Shown: piece after piece, positions 7,907 through 16,710 of the stretch | Position numbering within the stretch: the first letter of the stretch is position 1 | How the letters are laid out: the number at the start of each line of letters is the position of its first letter | The notes under the pieces: generated by a model | The model's input: only the letters and a program-made list of their open reading frames with translations | Told to the model about the DNA's origin: nothing | Databases searched by the model: none | NCBI RefSeq assembly: GCF_030997045.1 | Contig: NZ_CP116899.1 | Span: 5,294,001 to 5,358,000, forward strand | Length of the DNA: 64,000 nucleotides | Direction of reading: 5' to 3' | DNA from: Microbulbifer sp. TB1203 | GTDB taxonomy: Bacteria; Pseudomonadota; Gammaproteobacteria; Pseudomonadales; Cellvibrionaceae | Made by a program: the position numbers and the translations under genes

Positions 7907-9145
7907 ATGAAAACCCTGATCACGCGCAGTCTTCTTTTGTTTTTGATGTTAACAACATTCTCTTCTGTGGCAGATATTGCCAATGGACGTTACGCCATCG
8001 TTTCCCGTCTTAGTGGTCTTGCGCTGGACGTGGCCAGCCAAAGCACCAATAACGGCGCAAATATCCAGCAATGGTCCTATCACCACGGTACCAACCAGCA
8101 GTTTGATATTACCGATTTGGGTAACGGCTACTACAGCATACGGCCGGCGCACAGCGCTAAATCTCTGGATGTCTGGGATCTTTCGACAGAAAGTGGTGGT
8201 GAAATTCGCCAATACTCTTACGTCGGAACAAACAATCAGCAGTGGCAAATCAATGAGCTCGGCAATGGATATGTGAGCATTATTTCCCGGCACAGTGGCA
8301 AGGCGCTGGATGTATGGGAACACAGCACCAGCAACGGCGGTGATATTCGCCAGTACACCTATTACGGTACCCACAATCAACAGTTCGAGCTAGTACAGGC
8401 GAGAGATATGTACCCGGAAACGGAGAACCTGTCCCTGGTCTGGTCGGAAGAATTTGGCTATACCGGACTGCCCGATACCGCCTATTGGGGCTACGAAGAG
8501 GGGCTGGTGCGCAATAACGAAGCCCAGTACTACACGGTCGCACGACCGGATAACGCCTGGGTGGAAAACGGCGTATTGACCATCACCGCTCACCGAGAGG
8601 ATTACGAAGGCGCCGCCTACACGTCGGCCAGCCTCAAAACTTCCGAAAAAGTGGACTGGACTTACGGCCGATTTGAAATGCGCGCAAAAATCGACGTCCG
8701 GGACGGTATGTGGCCGGCGTTCTGGATGCTCGGTTACGGAAAATGGCCGGAAAATGGCGAGATCGATATTATGGAATACTACCAGAATAAAATTCTGGCC
8801 AATGTCGCCTGGAAGGCCGATAACTCGGATCCCTGGTCTGCCGCCTGGGATTCCTCTTCCCGGTCACTCTCCTCACTAAGAGATATCAATCCCAACTGGG
8901 AAAACGAGTTCCATGTATGGACGATGGACTGGAATGCAAACACAATCCGTCTTTATGTGGACGGTGCGCTAATGAATGAAACCGATTTAAGCAATGTGGC
9001 AAATCCCGATGGCAGCAACCCCTTTGTCGACAGCCCCAAGTATATGCTTGTCAATCTGGCGATAGGTGGCAATAACGGAGGGGACCCCAGCAACACCGAG
9101 TTCCCGGCAAAGTATGAGGTGGATTATATAAGGGTGTACCAGTAG
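7907..9145 (+). CDS. Secreted GH16 glucanase/galactanase with N-terminal ricin-type CBM13
   Basis: The ATG at 7907 follows GAAGGAGC and gives 412 residues; an upstream in-frame ATG at 7853 lacks such a site. Residues 1-22 are a signal peptide. Residues about 24-160 form a ricin-type beta-trefoil with three repeats of the form GKALDVWEHSTSNGGDIRQY and NQQF/NQQW (QxW-like) motifs, used for glycan binding. Residues about 165-412 are GH16, with the catalytic signature GEIDIMEYY near residues 284-290 (two Glu, one Asp) and the family fold motif WTYGRFEMRAKID. The sequence resembles laminarinase/beta-1,3-glucanase subfamilies, but an endo-galactanase role is possible given the galactose-directed neighbours. 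It is monocistronic. Confidence 0.88.
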   Translation: MKTLITRSLLLFLMLTTFSSVADIANGRYAIVSRLSGLALDVASQSTNNGANIQQWSYHHGTNQQFDITDLGNGYYSIRPAHSAKSLDVWDLSTESGGEIRQYSYVGTNNQQWQINELGNGYVSIISRHSGKALDVWEHSTSNGGDIRQYTYYGTHNQQFELVQARDMYPETENLSLVWSEEFGYTGLPDTAYWGYEEGLVRNNEAQYYTVARPDNAWVENGVLTITAHREDYEGAAYTSASLKTSEKVDWTYGRFEMRAKIDVRDGMWPAFWMLGYGKWPENGEIDIMEYYQNKILANVAWKADNSDPWSAAWDSSSRSLSSLRDINPNWENEFHVWTMDWNANTIRLYVDGALMNETDLSNVANPDGSNPFVDSPKYMLVNLAIGGNNGGDPSNTEFPAKYEVDYIRVYQ

Positions 9146-9219
9146 AACCGAGCTGGGACTCGGCGTTGCCGGGACGCGACCCCGGGACTTGCAGATGCTC
9201 TATTTCAAGTTCTTATTGG

Positions 9220-9285
9220 CTCGTCATACCGGCGCAGGCCGGTATCCAGGTGGCATCTGGGTTCCGGCCTGCGCCGGAACGACGA
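9220..9285. repeat. REP-type repeat GTCATACCGGCG...CGCCGGAACGAC, copy 1
   Basis: The element begins CGTCATACCGGCGCAGGCC and ends GGCCTGCGCCGGAACGACG, so its ends are complementary palindromes; the same layout recurs at 27936-28040. This is a widespread palindromic repeat type in proteobacterial intergenic DNA. It lies just after the GH16 gene. Confidence 0.75.
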
Positions 9286-9288
9286 AAG

Positions 9289-9319
9289 CGCCCGGGCGAA
9301 CCTTGTGTTCGCCCGGGCG
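9289..9319. repeat. 13-bp perfect hairpin followed by copy 2 of the GAGCTCCAGCTC repeat
   Basis: CGCCCGGGCGAAC (9289-9301), five-base loop, exact complement (9307-9319). Bases 9317-9362 then carry the inverted copy of the repeat at 531-585. There is no T-tract, so a terminator role for GH16 is uncertain. The convergent BNR_4 gene ends at 9533. Confidence 0.6.
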
Positions 9320-9532
9320 GCCCGCAGGCCCGCTTGCCGAGCTGGAGCTCGGCGTTCCCGGGGGGGGGCTCCTACCGTTCTCCTCCACTTAACTAATACA
9401 TCTTCTTCGCCAGCAACAGAAACGCTCCCGTCGCAAAGGGCTAAGTATTCCGACCATCAGCCTCTGGGCGATTCCCGAGCGAGGGCGAAGCCGATAAAAG
9501 CATTGTCGCTGGTGTCTCGAGCGTTGTGGGTT

Positions 9533-10927
9533 TCAGGGGCCGGTAGCTTTGGTATCGTCATCAGCGGCCCCGCGACGTTGGTGATTTTCCCTGACCGGCC
9601 CCCAGATCAACAGGCTCAGCGGCGAGGGTTTGGCGTCGCTGCCAGTGCTGTCATCGCCATCCAGCTGCGCCACCGGTTGCAACAGCAGTTGGGCCTGTTT
9701 CATCCGCTGCCACTGCGCCGGATCGATCGACGGTTCCCAGGCGCCGACGTTTTTCTCCGTGAGATAGCGGAAATGCCACTTCGGCCTGTGCAGGTCGTCC
9801 AGGGAGGCGGCCAGCACGCGGCCGCCTCGGCTGTCGTCGCGGTAGATCAGGTGGGCGCCCTTGTCCTTCCCGGATTCCACCAGCAGCGCTGCGCGTGATA
9901 TTGGCGGACGTTTGGTGCCGTGCCCCCGCAATGTGAAATCCTCTCCCGCTTCAGGCCCCGGGATTGTGTGCCAGCCGCGCTCGTCCCGGTAGACGAGATT
10001 GAAGCGGGGGCGGGCTATCTTCTCCGGTGACCAGTAGGAAGCGATAACAGGCTGGCCCCGATGATTCGCGTCCACCGCGGGCGGGTTCATCAGGTTGCGG
10101 TTTTGTGGGATAGCGGCGGCAACTTCGGCGCGGGCTTGTGTGATCGGCAGTTTATAGTCACTGCCATCGCTGCGCTGCCAACTTTTGCCCCCGTCGTCGG
10201 AGCGGGCGTAGAGCAGGTCGTGGTTGCTGGCCACGTCCGGGGTTTCCCGCCAATTCCAGGCCAGATGTAGACGACCGTTTTTATCAATGCTCATGTCCCA
10301 GTAGGCGCTGCGTTGGGATTCACCGTCGATCAGGTTGCTCTGGCGCCGGGACCACTTCTGCTGTTCAGCGGCGTAATGGTTGAGCACCAGGCGGCCATTG
10401 CCGGAGCCCCCGTCCCGGTAGAGGAACAACAGGTTGCCGTCCGCGAGCCGGAAAAACTGCGGATAGGTCACGCTCCGTTCCGCCTCGCCGACCATAGCGC
10501 TCGGCTCGCCCATGATCAGGCTGCCCGGTTCGACGCTGCGGCTGTAGTTGAGGGGGGTGTTGTGGTGACCCCAGGCCAGGTGCAGGTAACCCCGCCCGTC
10601 CACCACAAGGCTGATGGTGTTGTGGGCGTCCTTCAGGTCGGTGGTGAATTCGGTGGGGTGGATTTGCCAGCTGTCCTCATCCCGGCGGCGCTTGGCCAGC
10701 AAGAGCCGGCCGTCGGCGCCGTAGAAGCCTGCGTACTGGTGCACATCGTCCGTATAGAGTGTCTGGCGACTGCCGGCGACCACGTTTATCGAACTGCCGG
10801 CATAGGCTTTGTCCGTCAGCGGAATCTGCCGGGCGCCGACTTCGGTCGGGCCGGGGATTCCGGCAGTTGCCTGTACCTGGCCTGCAGCCAGTAGAAGAGC
10901 GGACAGAGCGATAAGTGGGATTTTCAT
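9533..10927 (-). CDS. Secreted BNR_4-family seven-bladed propeller protein (GH145/PL24/PL25-like)
   Basis: 464 residues with a signal peptide (about 1-20, ending GQVQA). The body is a BNR_4 beta-propeller: the conserved segment AHNTISLVVDGRGYLHLAWGH followed by TPLNYSRS, several Asp-box-like turns, and SAYWDMSIDKNGRLHLAWNWRETP. Families with this fold include ulvan lyases (PL24/PL25) and GH145/PL42 enzymes that act on L-rhamnose linked to D-glucuronate. The histidine pair in the first segment is where such enzymes carry their catalytic or binding residues. Neighbouring UxuA and the DUF2264 protein fit removal of Rha-GlcA caps, but the activity is inferred. It is transcribed in the same direction as the GH2-GH42-uxuA run but is separated from it by a repeat-filled gap. 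Confidence 0.75.
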   Translation of the reverse strand: MKIPLIALSALLLAAGQVQATAGIPGPTEVGARQIPLTDKAYAGSSINVVAGSRQTLYTDDVHQYAGFYGADGRLLLAKRRRDEDSWQIHPTEFTTDLKDAHNTISLVVDGRGYLHLAWGHHNTPLNYSRSVEPGSLIMGEPSAMVGEAERSVTYPQFFRLADGNLLFLYRDGGSGNGRLVLNHYAAEQQKWSRRQSNLIDGESQRSAYWDMSIDKNGRLHLAWNWRETPDVASNHDLLYARSDDGGKSWQRSDGSDYKLPITQARAEVAAAIPQNRNLMNPPAVDANHRGQPVIASYWSPEKIARPRFNLVYRDERGWHTIPGPEAGEDFTLRGHGTKRPPISRAALLVESGKDKGAHLIYRDDSRGGRVLAASLDDLHRPKWHFRYLTEKNVGAWEPSIDPAQWQRMKQAQLLLQPVAQLDGDDSTGSDAKPSPLSLLIWGPVRENHQRRGAADDDTKATGP

Positions 10928-11005
10928 GGTTTCTTTTTTCGAAATTTATCGCGGTAGAAGCGCCCGTCGCCATGACGAATTGAACCGGGGGCCGTTACGC
11001 TATTT

Positions 11006-11154
11006 GTAGGATGGGCACAAATCGGCAGGATTGCCGATTTGGACGCCGCAGGCGCCCGCGAAGCGGGCGAGCGCCAGGGATGGCGCGAGTCAACGGAGCG
11101 CAGCGACGTGCCCATCATTTGGCCGATGGGCACGCTGCGCTTTGCCCATCCTAC
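11006..11154. repeat. Palindromic repeat element GTAGGATGGGCA...TGCCCATCCTAC, copy 1
   Basis: Perfect 12-bp terminal inverted repeats enclose about 149 bases with internal stems (AATCGGCAGGATTGCCGATT; GGACGCCGCAGGCGCCC). A second copy with the same ends and similar interior lies at 63166-63315. Both copies are next to a GTGCGCACGGCGCACCC palindrome (11213-11229 here, 63127-63143 there). It is probably a non-autonomous repeat. Confidence 0.8.
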
Positions 11155-11164
11155 GATTTTGCAC

Positions 11165-11184
11165 TTCGCCTGCAAGCAGGCTCC
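11165..11184. repeat. Half-site of the TTCGCCTGCAAGCAGGCTCC repeat
   Basis: This 20-base word is identical to the right arm of the perfect hairpin at 38429-38490. Here only one arm is present, so it is a solo half of that repeat family. Confidence 0.7.
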
Positions 11185-11251
11185 AAAGAGAGGTTTGTAG
11201 CGAGCGTAGGGTGCGCACGGCGCACCCTGCGGCACTGGGTAAAAATTCCGT

Positions 11252-14200
11252 TTAATTGCCTGCAGCAAGCACCGGCGCTGTCGGCTTCAGGGGAATCAGA
11301 CGGAACCCATAGCTGTAGGACGCAGCCGGGATCTGGTATTTCTCCAGCGGCCTGGCACCCCAGGAATTGTCGCCGCCGACACCCATCTGTTTCCAGTCGA
11401 TATTCACGCTGACCAGGTCTTTCGGCTTTATTTCCGCACCGTGCAGGCGAACGGATTTACGATCGTGTTCCAGGTCCGACTGCAGTACCGGCAGCGCCGA
11501 CATACTCAACAGCTGTTCGGCTTCGATCCGCAGGCCGGAACCGCTGTCGTCCACCAGGGACATCCAACGCACATCGGTCTTGTTGCCGGTTTCCTGGGGA
11601 CGCGAGTAGTCGTGGTACTGCGAGTCCACCTGGGCGCTGTAGAGACCCACAGCGGCGCCGGTCTTGCGGTCCTCGTAGTTTTCCTGCGGACCGCGGCCGA
11701 ACCACTGCAGTTGCTTGTAGTCGCCTTTCAGCACCAGGTTCATGCCCACCCGGGGAAGGACGGGTAGACTGTCCTGCAACGGTTTGAGATGGGCGCGCAC
11801 GTGGATTTCGCCGGAGCCGTGTATCCGGTACTCGGTGGCGAATTCAGCGGTCTGTTTTCCGAGCTGATGCAGAATGGTGACGACGGCGCTGTAGGCGCCA
11901 TCGACATCATGGCGGAATTCCGTCAGCTGTGCTTCCTGGGTGGCGGTCTTCCAGGTGAGATCCTTCAGCATCCAGGGGACGTCGTTGTCGGTGGGGGCCC
12001 GCCACAGGTTGGGCGTCAACCCTTTGAGCAACAATTCCCTGCCATCGACCTCGTAGGACACCATCTCCCCACTGGATTTGTCGAATCGCACGGAGAAGTT
12101 TTTGCCGGATACTGTCAGTCCGCGGTCACTGTCCTCAACGCTGACTTTTGTTTCGGTTTGCTGCGCCGCTCCTGCCTTTGTCGGGCTGTGGAGCTGGAAC
12201 TGGTCCCATGCGACTACATAGCCCTCATCGAGCAGCGGAATAACGTTTCGCCCGGCAACCGCCTCGATGGTCAGGTGATATTCCGCTTGGGGTTTGGCAT
12301 CGTATTCGGGCAGCTGGAGTTGGAATTTCTCCCGCTCCCCGGCTTTGGTGCTCAGCGCGGGACCTTCGCCTTCCGCTATCTGGCGGCCATCCTCCAACAG
12401 CCGCCAACGAATCTCGAATTTATCGGCGGACAGGAAGTTGTGGCGGTTCCACAAGGTGAACTTGAGGCCGGATTCCAGGGATTGCGGCTTGTCCGCCTCG
12501 AACTTCAACGGCTGGTAAACTTTTTTTACTTCCCAGGCATGGGGGTTAAGAGTGCGGTCCGATTGTATTACGCCGTTGGCCAGGAAGTTGTCCGAGTCCG
12601 GCCGCGGGCTTTCGCCGAAGTCGCCGCCGTAGGCCATGATCTCAACGCCCTCGGCGTTGGTCTTGAACAGTGTCTGGTCCACCCAGTCCCAGATAAAGCC
12701 GCCCTGCAATTGCGGATAGTGATAGATGGTATCCCAGTACTCCTGCAGGTTGCCGATGCTGTTGCCCATGGCGTGGGCATATTCCGCCTGGATCATCGGT
12801 TGGCTGGGGTTGCTTTCGGCGTAGTCGACCATCTCGTGAATAAAGTCGTACATGGGCGTATAGATATCCACGTACTCCAGGGTGGAGTGGCCGTCCACCG
12901 TACCCCAGCCGCCGTAGGTCACCGGGCGGGAGGGTTCGTTATCGCGTATCCACTGCGCGCTCTTCTCGAACGCCGGACCCAGCCCCGCTTCGTTACCCAG
13001 GGACCAGAGAATCACCGATGGATGGTTTTTGTCCCGTTCCACCATGTTGGCGACCCGCGCCAGGTGCGCGGCTTCCCACTCCGGTTTGTAGCCGAGGTGG
13101 TATTTTTCGCGCGCGGACGGATCTTTTTCCGCGACCTTGTTGCCAGTATCCATATATTCGTGGGACTCGATATTGGCCTCGTCCAACACATACAAGCCGT
13201 ACTGGTCGGTGAGTTCATACCAGCGTGGATCGTTGGGGTAGTGGGAGGTCCGCACGGCGTTGATATTCAGCTCTTTCATCAGCTGGATATCGCGGATCAT
13301 GCTCTCGCGGGTCAGTACCTTGCCGGTGCGTGGATCGTGCTCGTGGCGGTTGACGCCGCGAATGGTCACCGGAACCCCGTTAACCAGGAACTGGCCGTTT
13401 TCCATCTTCAGATTTCGGAAGCCGATGGCCTGCTCGATAACCTGGGTGTCTTCACCGATCCTGGCTTCGATAATCAATTGGTAGAGGTTTGGCGTTTCCG
13501 CCGACCAGGGCTTGACCCCGTCGATTTTTCCCGCCACCTGGAAGCGGGTATCGCCACCGGCTTCGACGGTTTGGGATTCGCTGAATACAACTTTGTCTCC
13601 ATCGCTCACCGCAACTGTCAGTTCGGCGGGTGTTGTCCCCGCCTCAGCGCTGGCAAAATCCAGCTCCAGGGCGAAGGCCCCATTGCGGTAGCTTTCGTCC
13701 AGGTCGCTGGTAACGGTAAAGTCGCGGATGTGGGTATCGGGGGTGGCGAAGGCAAAGACTTCACGATCGATGCCGCTCAGGCTCCAGCTGTCCTGGTCTT
13801 CCAGATAACTGCCATCGGACCAGCGGTACACTTCCACGGCAATTTTGTTGTCACCGGGTTTTACGTAGCGGGTGATGTTGAACTCCGCCGGCAGTTTCGA
13901 ACCCTGGCTGTAACCGACCTTCTGGCCGTTGACCCACAGGTACATGGCGGAATTGACCGCCCCGAAGTGGAGGAATACTTGCCTGCCCTGCCAGTCGTCC
14001 GGTATTTCCAGAGTCTTGATATAGGAGCCCACCGGGTTGTAATCGTGGGGAATCCGCGGCTGGTCGGCGGGGAAGACGTAGGGAATATTGACGTAGTGGG
14101 GGATGCCATGCCCCTGCAGTTCCCAGTTTGAAGGCACCTGGATGGTGCCCCAGCCGGAAGCGTCGAAGTCCGCCTTCCAGAAATCCACCGGGCGATCGCC

Positions 14201-14506
14201 GGGTTTCCTGACCCAGTTGAATTTCCACTCGCCGTCTAATGAGCGGAAGTAGCGGGAGTTTTCCCGCTTGCCCGCGTCTGCCAGCTGCCGGCTTTCATAG
14301 GCATAGAAGGTCGCTCTTGCCGGTTCCTTATTGATCTGAAAGACCTCGGGGTTTTCCCAGTCGTTGATTTCCGTCGCCGCGGAATTTGCGGACGGGTTTA
14401 TTGATTTGGGATCCGACTGGCGATCGCATGCCGCCAGGAGCATTACGCTGGCGGCGAGCAGGCCGCTCGACAGCAGCCCGAGATTGTCTCTGTAGAAATT
14501 GCCCAT
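11252..14506 (-). CDS. GH2 beta-galactosidase (LacZ-like), lipoprotein
   Basis: 1084 residues, the full length of five-domain LacZ-type enzymes, with a lipoprotein signal (SVMLLAACDRQSD), so it is anchored in the outer or inner membrane facing the periplasm or outside. The acid/base Glu is in ILWSLGNEAGLG (about 490-500) and the nucleophile Glu in PMIQAEYAHAMGNS (about 570-580). The N-terminal jelly-roll (VPSNWELQGHGIPHYVN), Ig-like domains and C-terminal Bgal_small_N domain (RWFGRGPQENYEDRKTG) are all visible. GAGGGAAAACC before the ATG supports the start. It is the last gene of the minus-strand run GH43-GH43, uxuA, GH42, GH2. Confidence 0.93.
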   Translation of the reverse strand: MGNFYRDNLGLLSSGLLAASVMLLAACDRQSDPKSINPSANSAATEINDWENPEVFQINKEPARATFYAYESRQLADAGKRENSRYFRSLDGEWKFNWVRKPGDRPVDFWKADFDASGWGTIQVPSNWELQGHGIPHYVNIPYVFPADQPRIPHDYNPVGSYIKTLEIPDDWQGRQVFLHFGAVNSAMYLWVNGQKVGYSQGSKLPAEFNITRYVKPGDNKIAVEVYRWSDGSYLEDQDSWSLSGIDREVFAFATPDTHIRDFTVTSDLDESYRNGAFALELDFASAEAGTTPAELTVAVSDGDKVVFSESQTVEAGGDTRFQVAGKIDGVKPWSAETPNLYQLIIEARIGEDTQVIEQAIGFRNLKMENGQFLVNGVPVTIRGVNRHEHDPRTGKVLTRESMIRDIQLMKELNINAVRTSHYPNDPRWYELTDQYGLYVLDEANIESHEYMDTGNKVAEKDPSAREKYHLGYKPEWEAAHLARVANMVERDKNHPSVILWSLGNEAGLGPAFEKSAQWIRDNEPSRPVTYGGWGTVDGHSTLEYVDIYTPMYDFIHEMVDYAESNPSQPMIQAEYAHAMGNSIGNLQEYWDTIYHYPQLQGGFIWDWVDQTLFKTNAEGVEIMAYGGDFGESPRPDSDNFLANGVIQSDRTLNPHAWEVKKVYQPLKFEADKPQSLESGLKFTLWNRHNFLSADKFEIRWRLLEDGRQIAEGEGPALSTKAGEREKFQLQLPEYDAKPQAEYHLTIEAVAGRNVIPLLDEGYVVAWDQFQLHSPTKAGAAQQTETKVSVEDSDRGLTVSGKNFSVRFDKSSGEMVSYEVDGRELLLKGLTPNLWRAPTDNDVPWMLKDLTWKTATQEAQLTEFRHDVDGAYSAVVTILHQLGKQTAEFATEYRIHGSGEIHVRAHLKPLQDSLPVLPRVGMNLVLKGDYKQLQWFGRGPQENYEDRKTGAAVGLYSAQVDSQYHDYSRPQETGNKTDVRWMSLVDDSGSGLRIEAEQLLSMSALPVLQSDLEHDRKSVRLHGAEIKPKDLVSVNIDWKQMGVGGDNSWGARPLEKYQIPAASYSYGFRLIPLKPTAPVLAAGN

Positions 14507-14560
14507 GGTTTTCCCTCAATTGGTTATGACTTTATTGTTCTGACTTTGCAGGAGTGCGCA

Positions 14561-16669
14561 TCACTGGACTGAACCGTGTTCCTCTACAATGGCAACACCC
14601 CAAGGACCCAGTTCCAGCGACTCCCCTTTCTCGACGGCTTTGTTGGAAAGCAGTTCGCTTCCGTCACCAAATGCGTAGTTCACCCGGGCCTCGTCTGCCG
14701 AATAATTGAAGATGTAGTGAACCCTGTGACCGTTTGCCAGCTCGCCGCTGCGCACCACGGTGGGAAACTTCAGGGATTGATGCGCTCCCCAGAGGCCGGC
14801 CCTTGTGACGCTATCTTGCATTATTTTGTCGATCAGCGCCTCGGTGGGCATAAAGCCCAGGTAAGTCACTTCGCCTTTGCCCCACTTGTTGCGGGTGATT
14901 GCGGCGTAGTCTCCCCATCCCTTGTGCCGGTAGCGGGCTATCACCTCCGCGCTTGTGGGGGTCAGAAGTTCCATCCACCAACGCACCTCGTTGGCGTCCT
15001 CACCGGCATTGTAGGGGTCCCCATCCAGTGTGACCTGGTCCGGAATGGCAAACTGCTGGTATTGGACACCCGCGGCTTCGGCGATAAGACCGGGCTGGAT
15101 TACCGGCCGGACCTTCACATTCTCATTGGAGAATCCACTTTTGAAGGTATAGAGCAGATGTCCTCCGGCCTTGGCGAAATCGTTCAAGCGCTGAATTTCA
15201 GCGTCCGTTGCCGCATACAGGGCGGGAACCACGATGAGTTTGTAGTTCGACAGATCGCTCGTGGTGGGATCGATGATATCCGCTTCCGCATTCATGCGGT
15301 AGAGCGCGTCGTAGAAGGGCCGCATGACCTCATTGTAGGATTTGCCGTTCTTCCAGGCACCGAACTTGAACGCGTTGAAGGCGGTTTGCGCCCGGTTGCT
15401 GACATAAATGGCAATGCGGTTGTTCTTGCGCATATTGACCAACTGCGGTCCGATCCGGGCGAGTTCAGCACCGATTACCTTGGCTTCCCGATAGGGGGCG
15501 TTGGGCTGGAAATCCTGGCTCAGCAGGCCTCGCCAATAGGTCTCGGTGGAGTTCGCCGTGGTTCCCCAGTGCCAATAGGCCACCATGTTCGCGCCGGAAG
15601 CGAGGTGGCTGTATGCCTGCAGGCGGAGCTGGCCGGGGAGGGGCGTCCATTCCGGAAAGCCCTGGGCCTGGGTTTCAATCACGAAATAGTTTTTCCCGCC
15701 CTTGAGGGACCGGGTGAGGTCGCCGCCAAAGGCGATTTCCACTCCGGTTAGACGATGCTGGCTCGGATGGTAGATATCGACACCGGCGATATCCAGGGCT
15801 CGCGCCGCATCGAAGTGATTGACGACCGGTTGGATACCGTAGGAATGCCCCTTCCAGCCGAGGTCGAAATTGTGCGTGACAAACTGGTCGGGTCGGGCAT
15901 GTTCACGGACAAGCGTGGCCTGCCAGGCGAGGTATTCTGTAACGGTATCTCTCTGGAACTCGGCAAATGCGGCTGAGATGCTCGCGTTGACTGTGCCTGT
16001 CACGTCCGGGAATTCATCCCAGTCATTGATGCGGTTGCTCCAGTAATCCATGCCGAACTGTTTATTGAAGGTATCGAGGTCCGGATAGCGGCTTTTCAGC
16101 CTCTCAACAAACGCCCGTTGCAGGCTTTCCCCGACATTGTCGTAGGGCTTGGTCTCGTTATCCACCTGGTAGCCGATAACTGCCGGATTGTTCCGCACAT
16201 GCTTCACCAGTGCTGTGATGACGCGCTCGGCCGCCTTGCGAAATTCCGGATGGGTGATATCCATGTTCTGTCTCGGCCCGAATGGGGCCCGGCCCCGCGG
16301 CGTTGTAACCAGGACGTCCGGGTGTGCGTGGGCCAACCAGGCGGGGATGGCGTAGGTGGGGGTTCCGACAATCACCTTTATGCCGGCCTTGTTCATGGCG
16401 GCGAGAACGCGGTCGACGTGCGTAAAGTCGAAGACGCCGGGTTTGCGCTCCAGGGTGCCCCAGGTCGACTCGGCTATCCTGACCACATTGATGCCGGCGG
16501 ACATCATCATGCGGACATCCTCCTCCAGGCGATCACCTGGCGCATATTCATCATAATATGCGACGCCATACAGGATGGAATCCTGCCGCGGCAAATTTTG
16601 GCCGGAAGAATGCGTCGAGAGCAGCAGTAAGAATGTAAGAATAAAAGTTGTCTTGGCTGTTGATTTCAT
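14561..16669 (-). CDS. Secreted GH42 beta-galactosidase
   Basis: The ATG at 16669 gives 702 residues with a signal peptide (MKSTAKTTFILTFLLLLSTHSSG). The catalytic domain is a GH42 TIM barrel: NVVRIAESTWGTLERKPG near the start, the acid/base Glu in GYQVDNETKP (about 169) and the nucleophile Glu in FVIETQAQGF (about 331). A trimerisation (Rossmann-like) domain with LSNYKLIVVPALYAATDAEI and a small C-terminal beta-domain follow. A signal peptide is uncommon in GH42 (many are cytoplasmic), so this one probably works in the periplasm on galacto-oligosaccharides. It lies 54 bases upstream of the GH2 gene in the same operon. Confidence 0.9.
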   Translation of the reverse strand: MKSTAKTTFILTFLLLLSTHSSGQNLPRQDSILYGVAYYDEYAPGDRLEEDVRMMMSAGINVVRIAESTWGTLERKPGVFDFTHVDRVLAAMNKAGIKVIVGTPTYAIPAWLAHAHPDVLVTTPRGRAPFGPRQNMDITHPEFRKAAERVITALVKHVRNNPAVIGYQVDNETKPYDNVGESLQRAFVERLKSRYPDLDTFNKQFGMDYWSNRINDWDEFPDVTGTVNASISAAFAEFQRDTVTEYLAWQATLVREHARPDQFVTHNFDLGWKGHSYGIQPVVNHFDAARALDIAGVDIYHPSQHRLTGVEIAFGGDLTRSLKGGKNYFVIETQAQGFPEWTPLPGQLRLQAYSHLASGANMVAYWHWGTTANSTETYWRGLLSQDFQPNAPYREAKVIGAELARIGPQLVNMRKNNRIAIYVSNRAQTAFNAFKFGAWKNGKSYNEVMRPFYDALYRMNAEADIIDPTTSDLSNYKLIVVPALYAATDAEIQRLNDFAKAGGHLLYTFKSGFSNENVKVRPVIQPGLIAEAAGVQYQQFAIPDQVTLDGDPYNAGEDANEVRWWMELLTPTSAEVIARYRHKGWGDYAAITRNKWGKGEVTYLGFMPTEALIDKIMQDSVTRAGLWGAHQSLKFPTVVRSGELANGHRVHYIFNYSADEARVNYAFGDGSELLSNKAVEKGESLELGPWGVAIVEEHGSVQ

Positions 16670-16710
16670 AGGGTCTGTCAAGTATTTATGTTTTTATAAT
16701 TCCGGAGTTC

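Noticed and set aside
11789..14131. 780-codon plus-strand open frame opposite the GH2 beta-galactosidase
   Set aside because: Antisense shadow of a GC-rich gene; the minus-strand product has full GH2 domains and catalytic motifs, while this frame has none.
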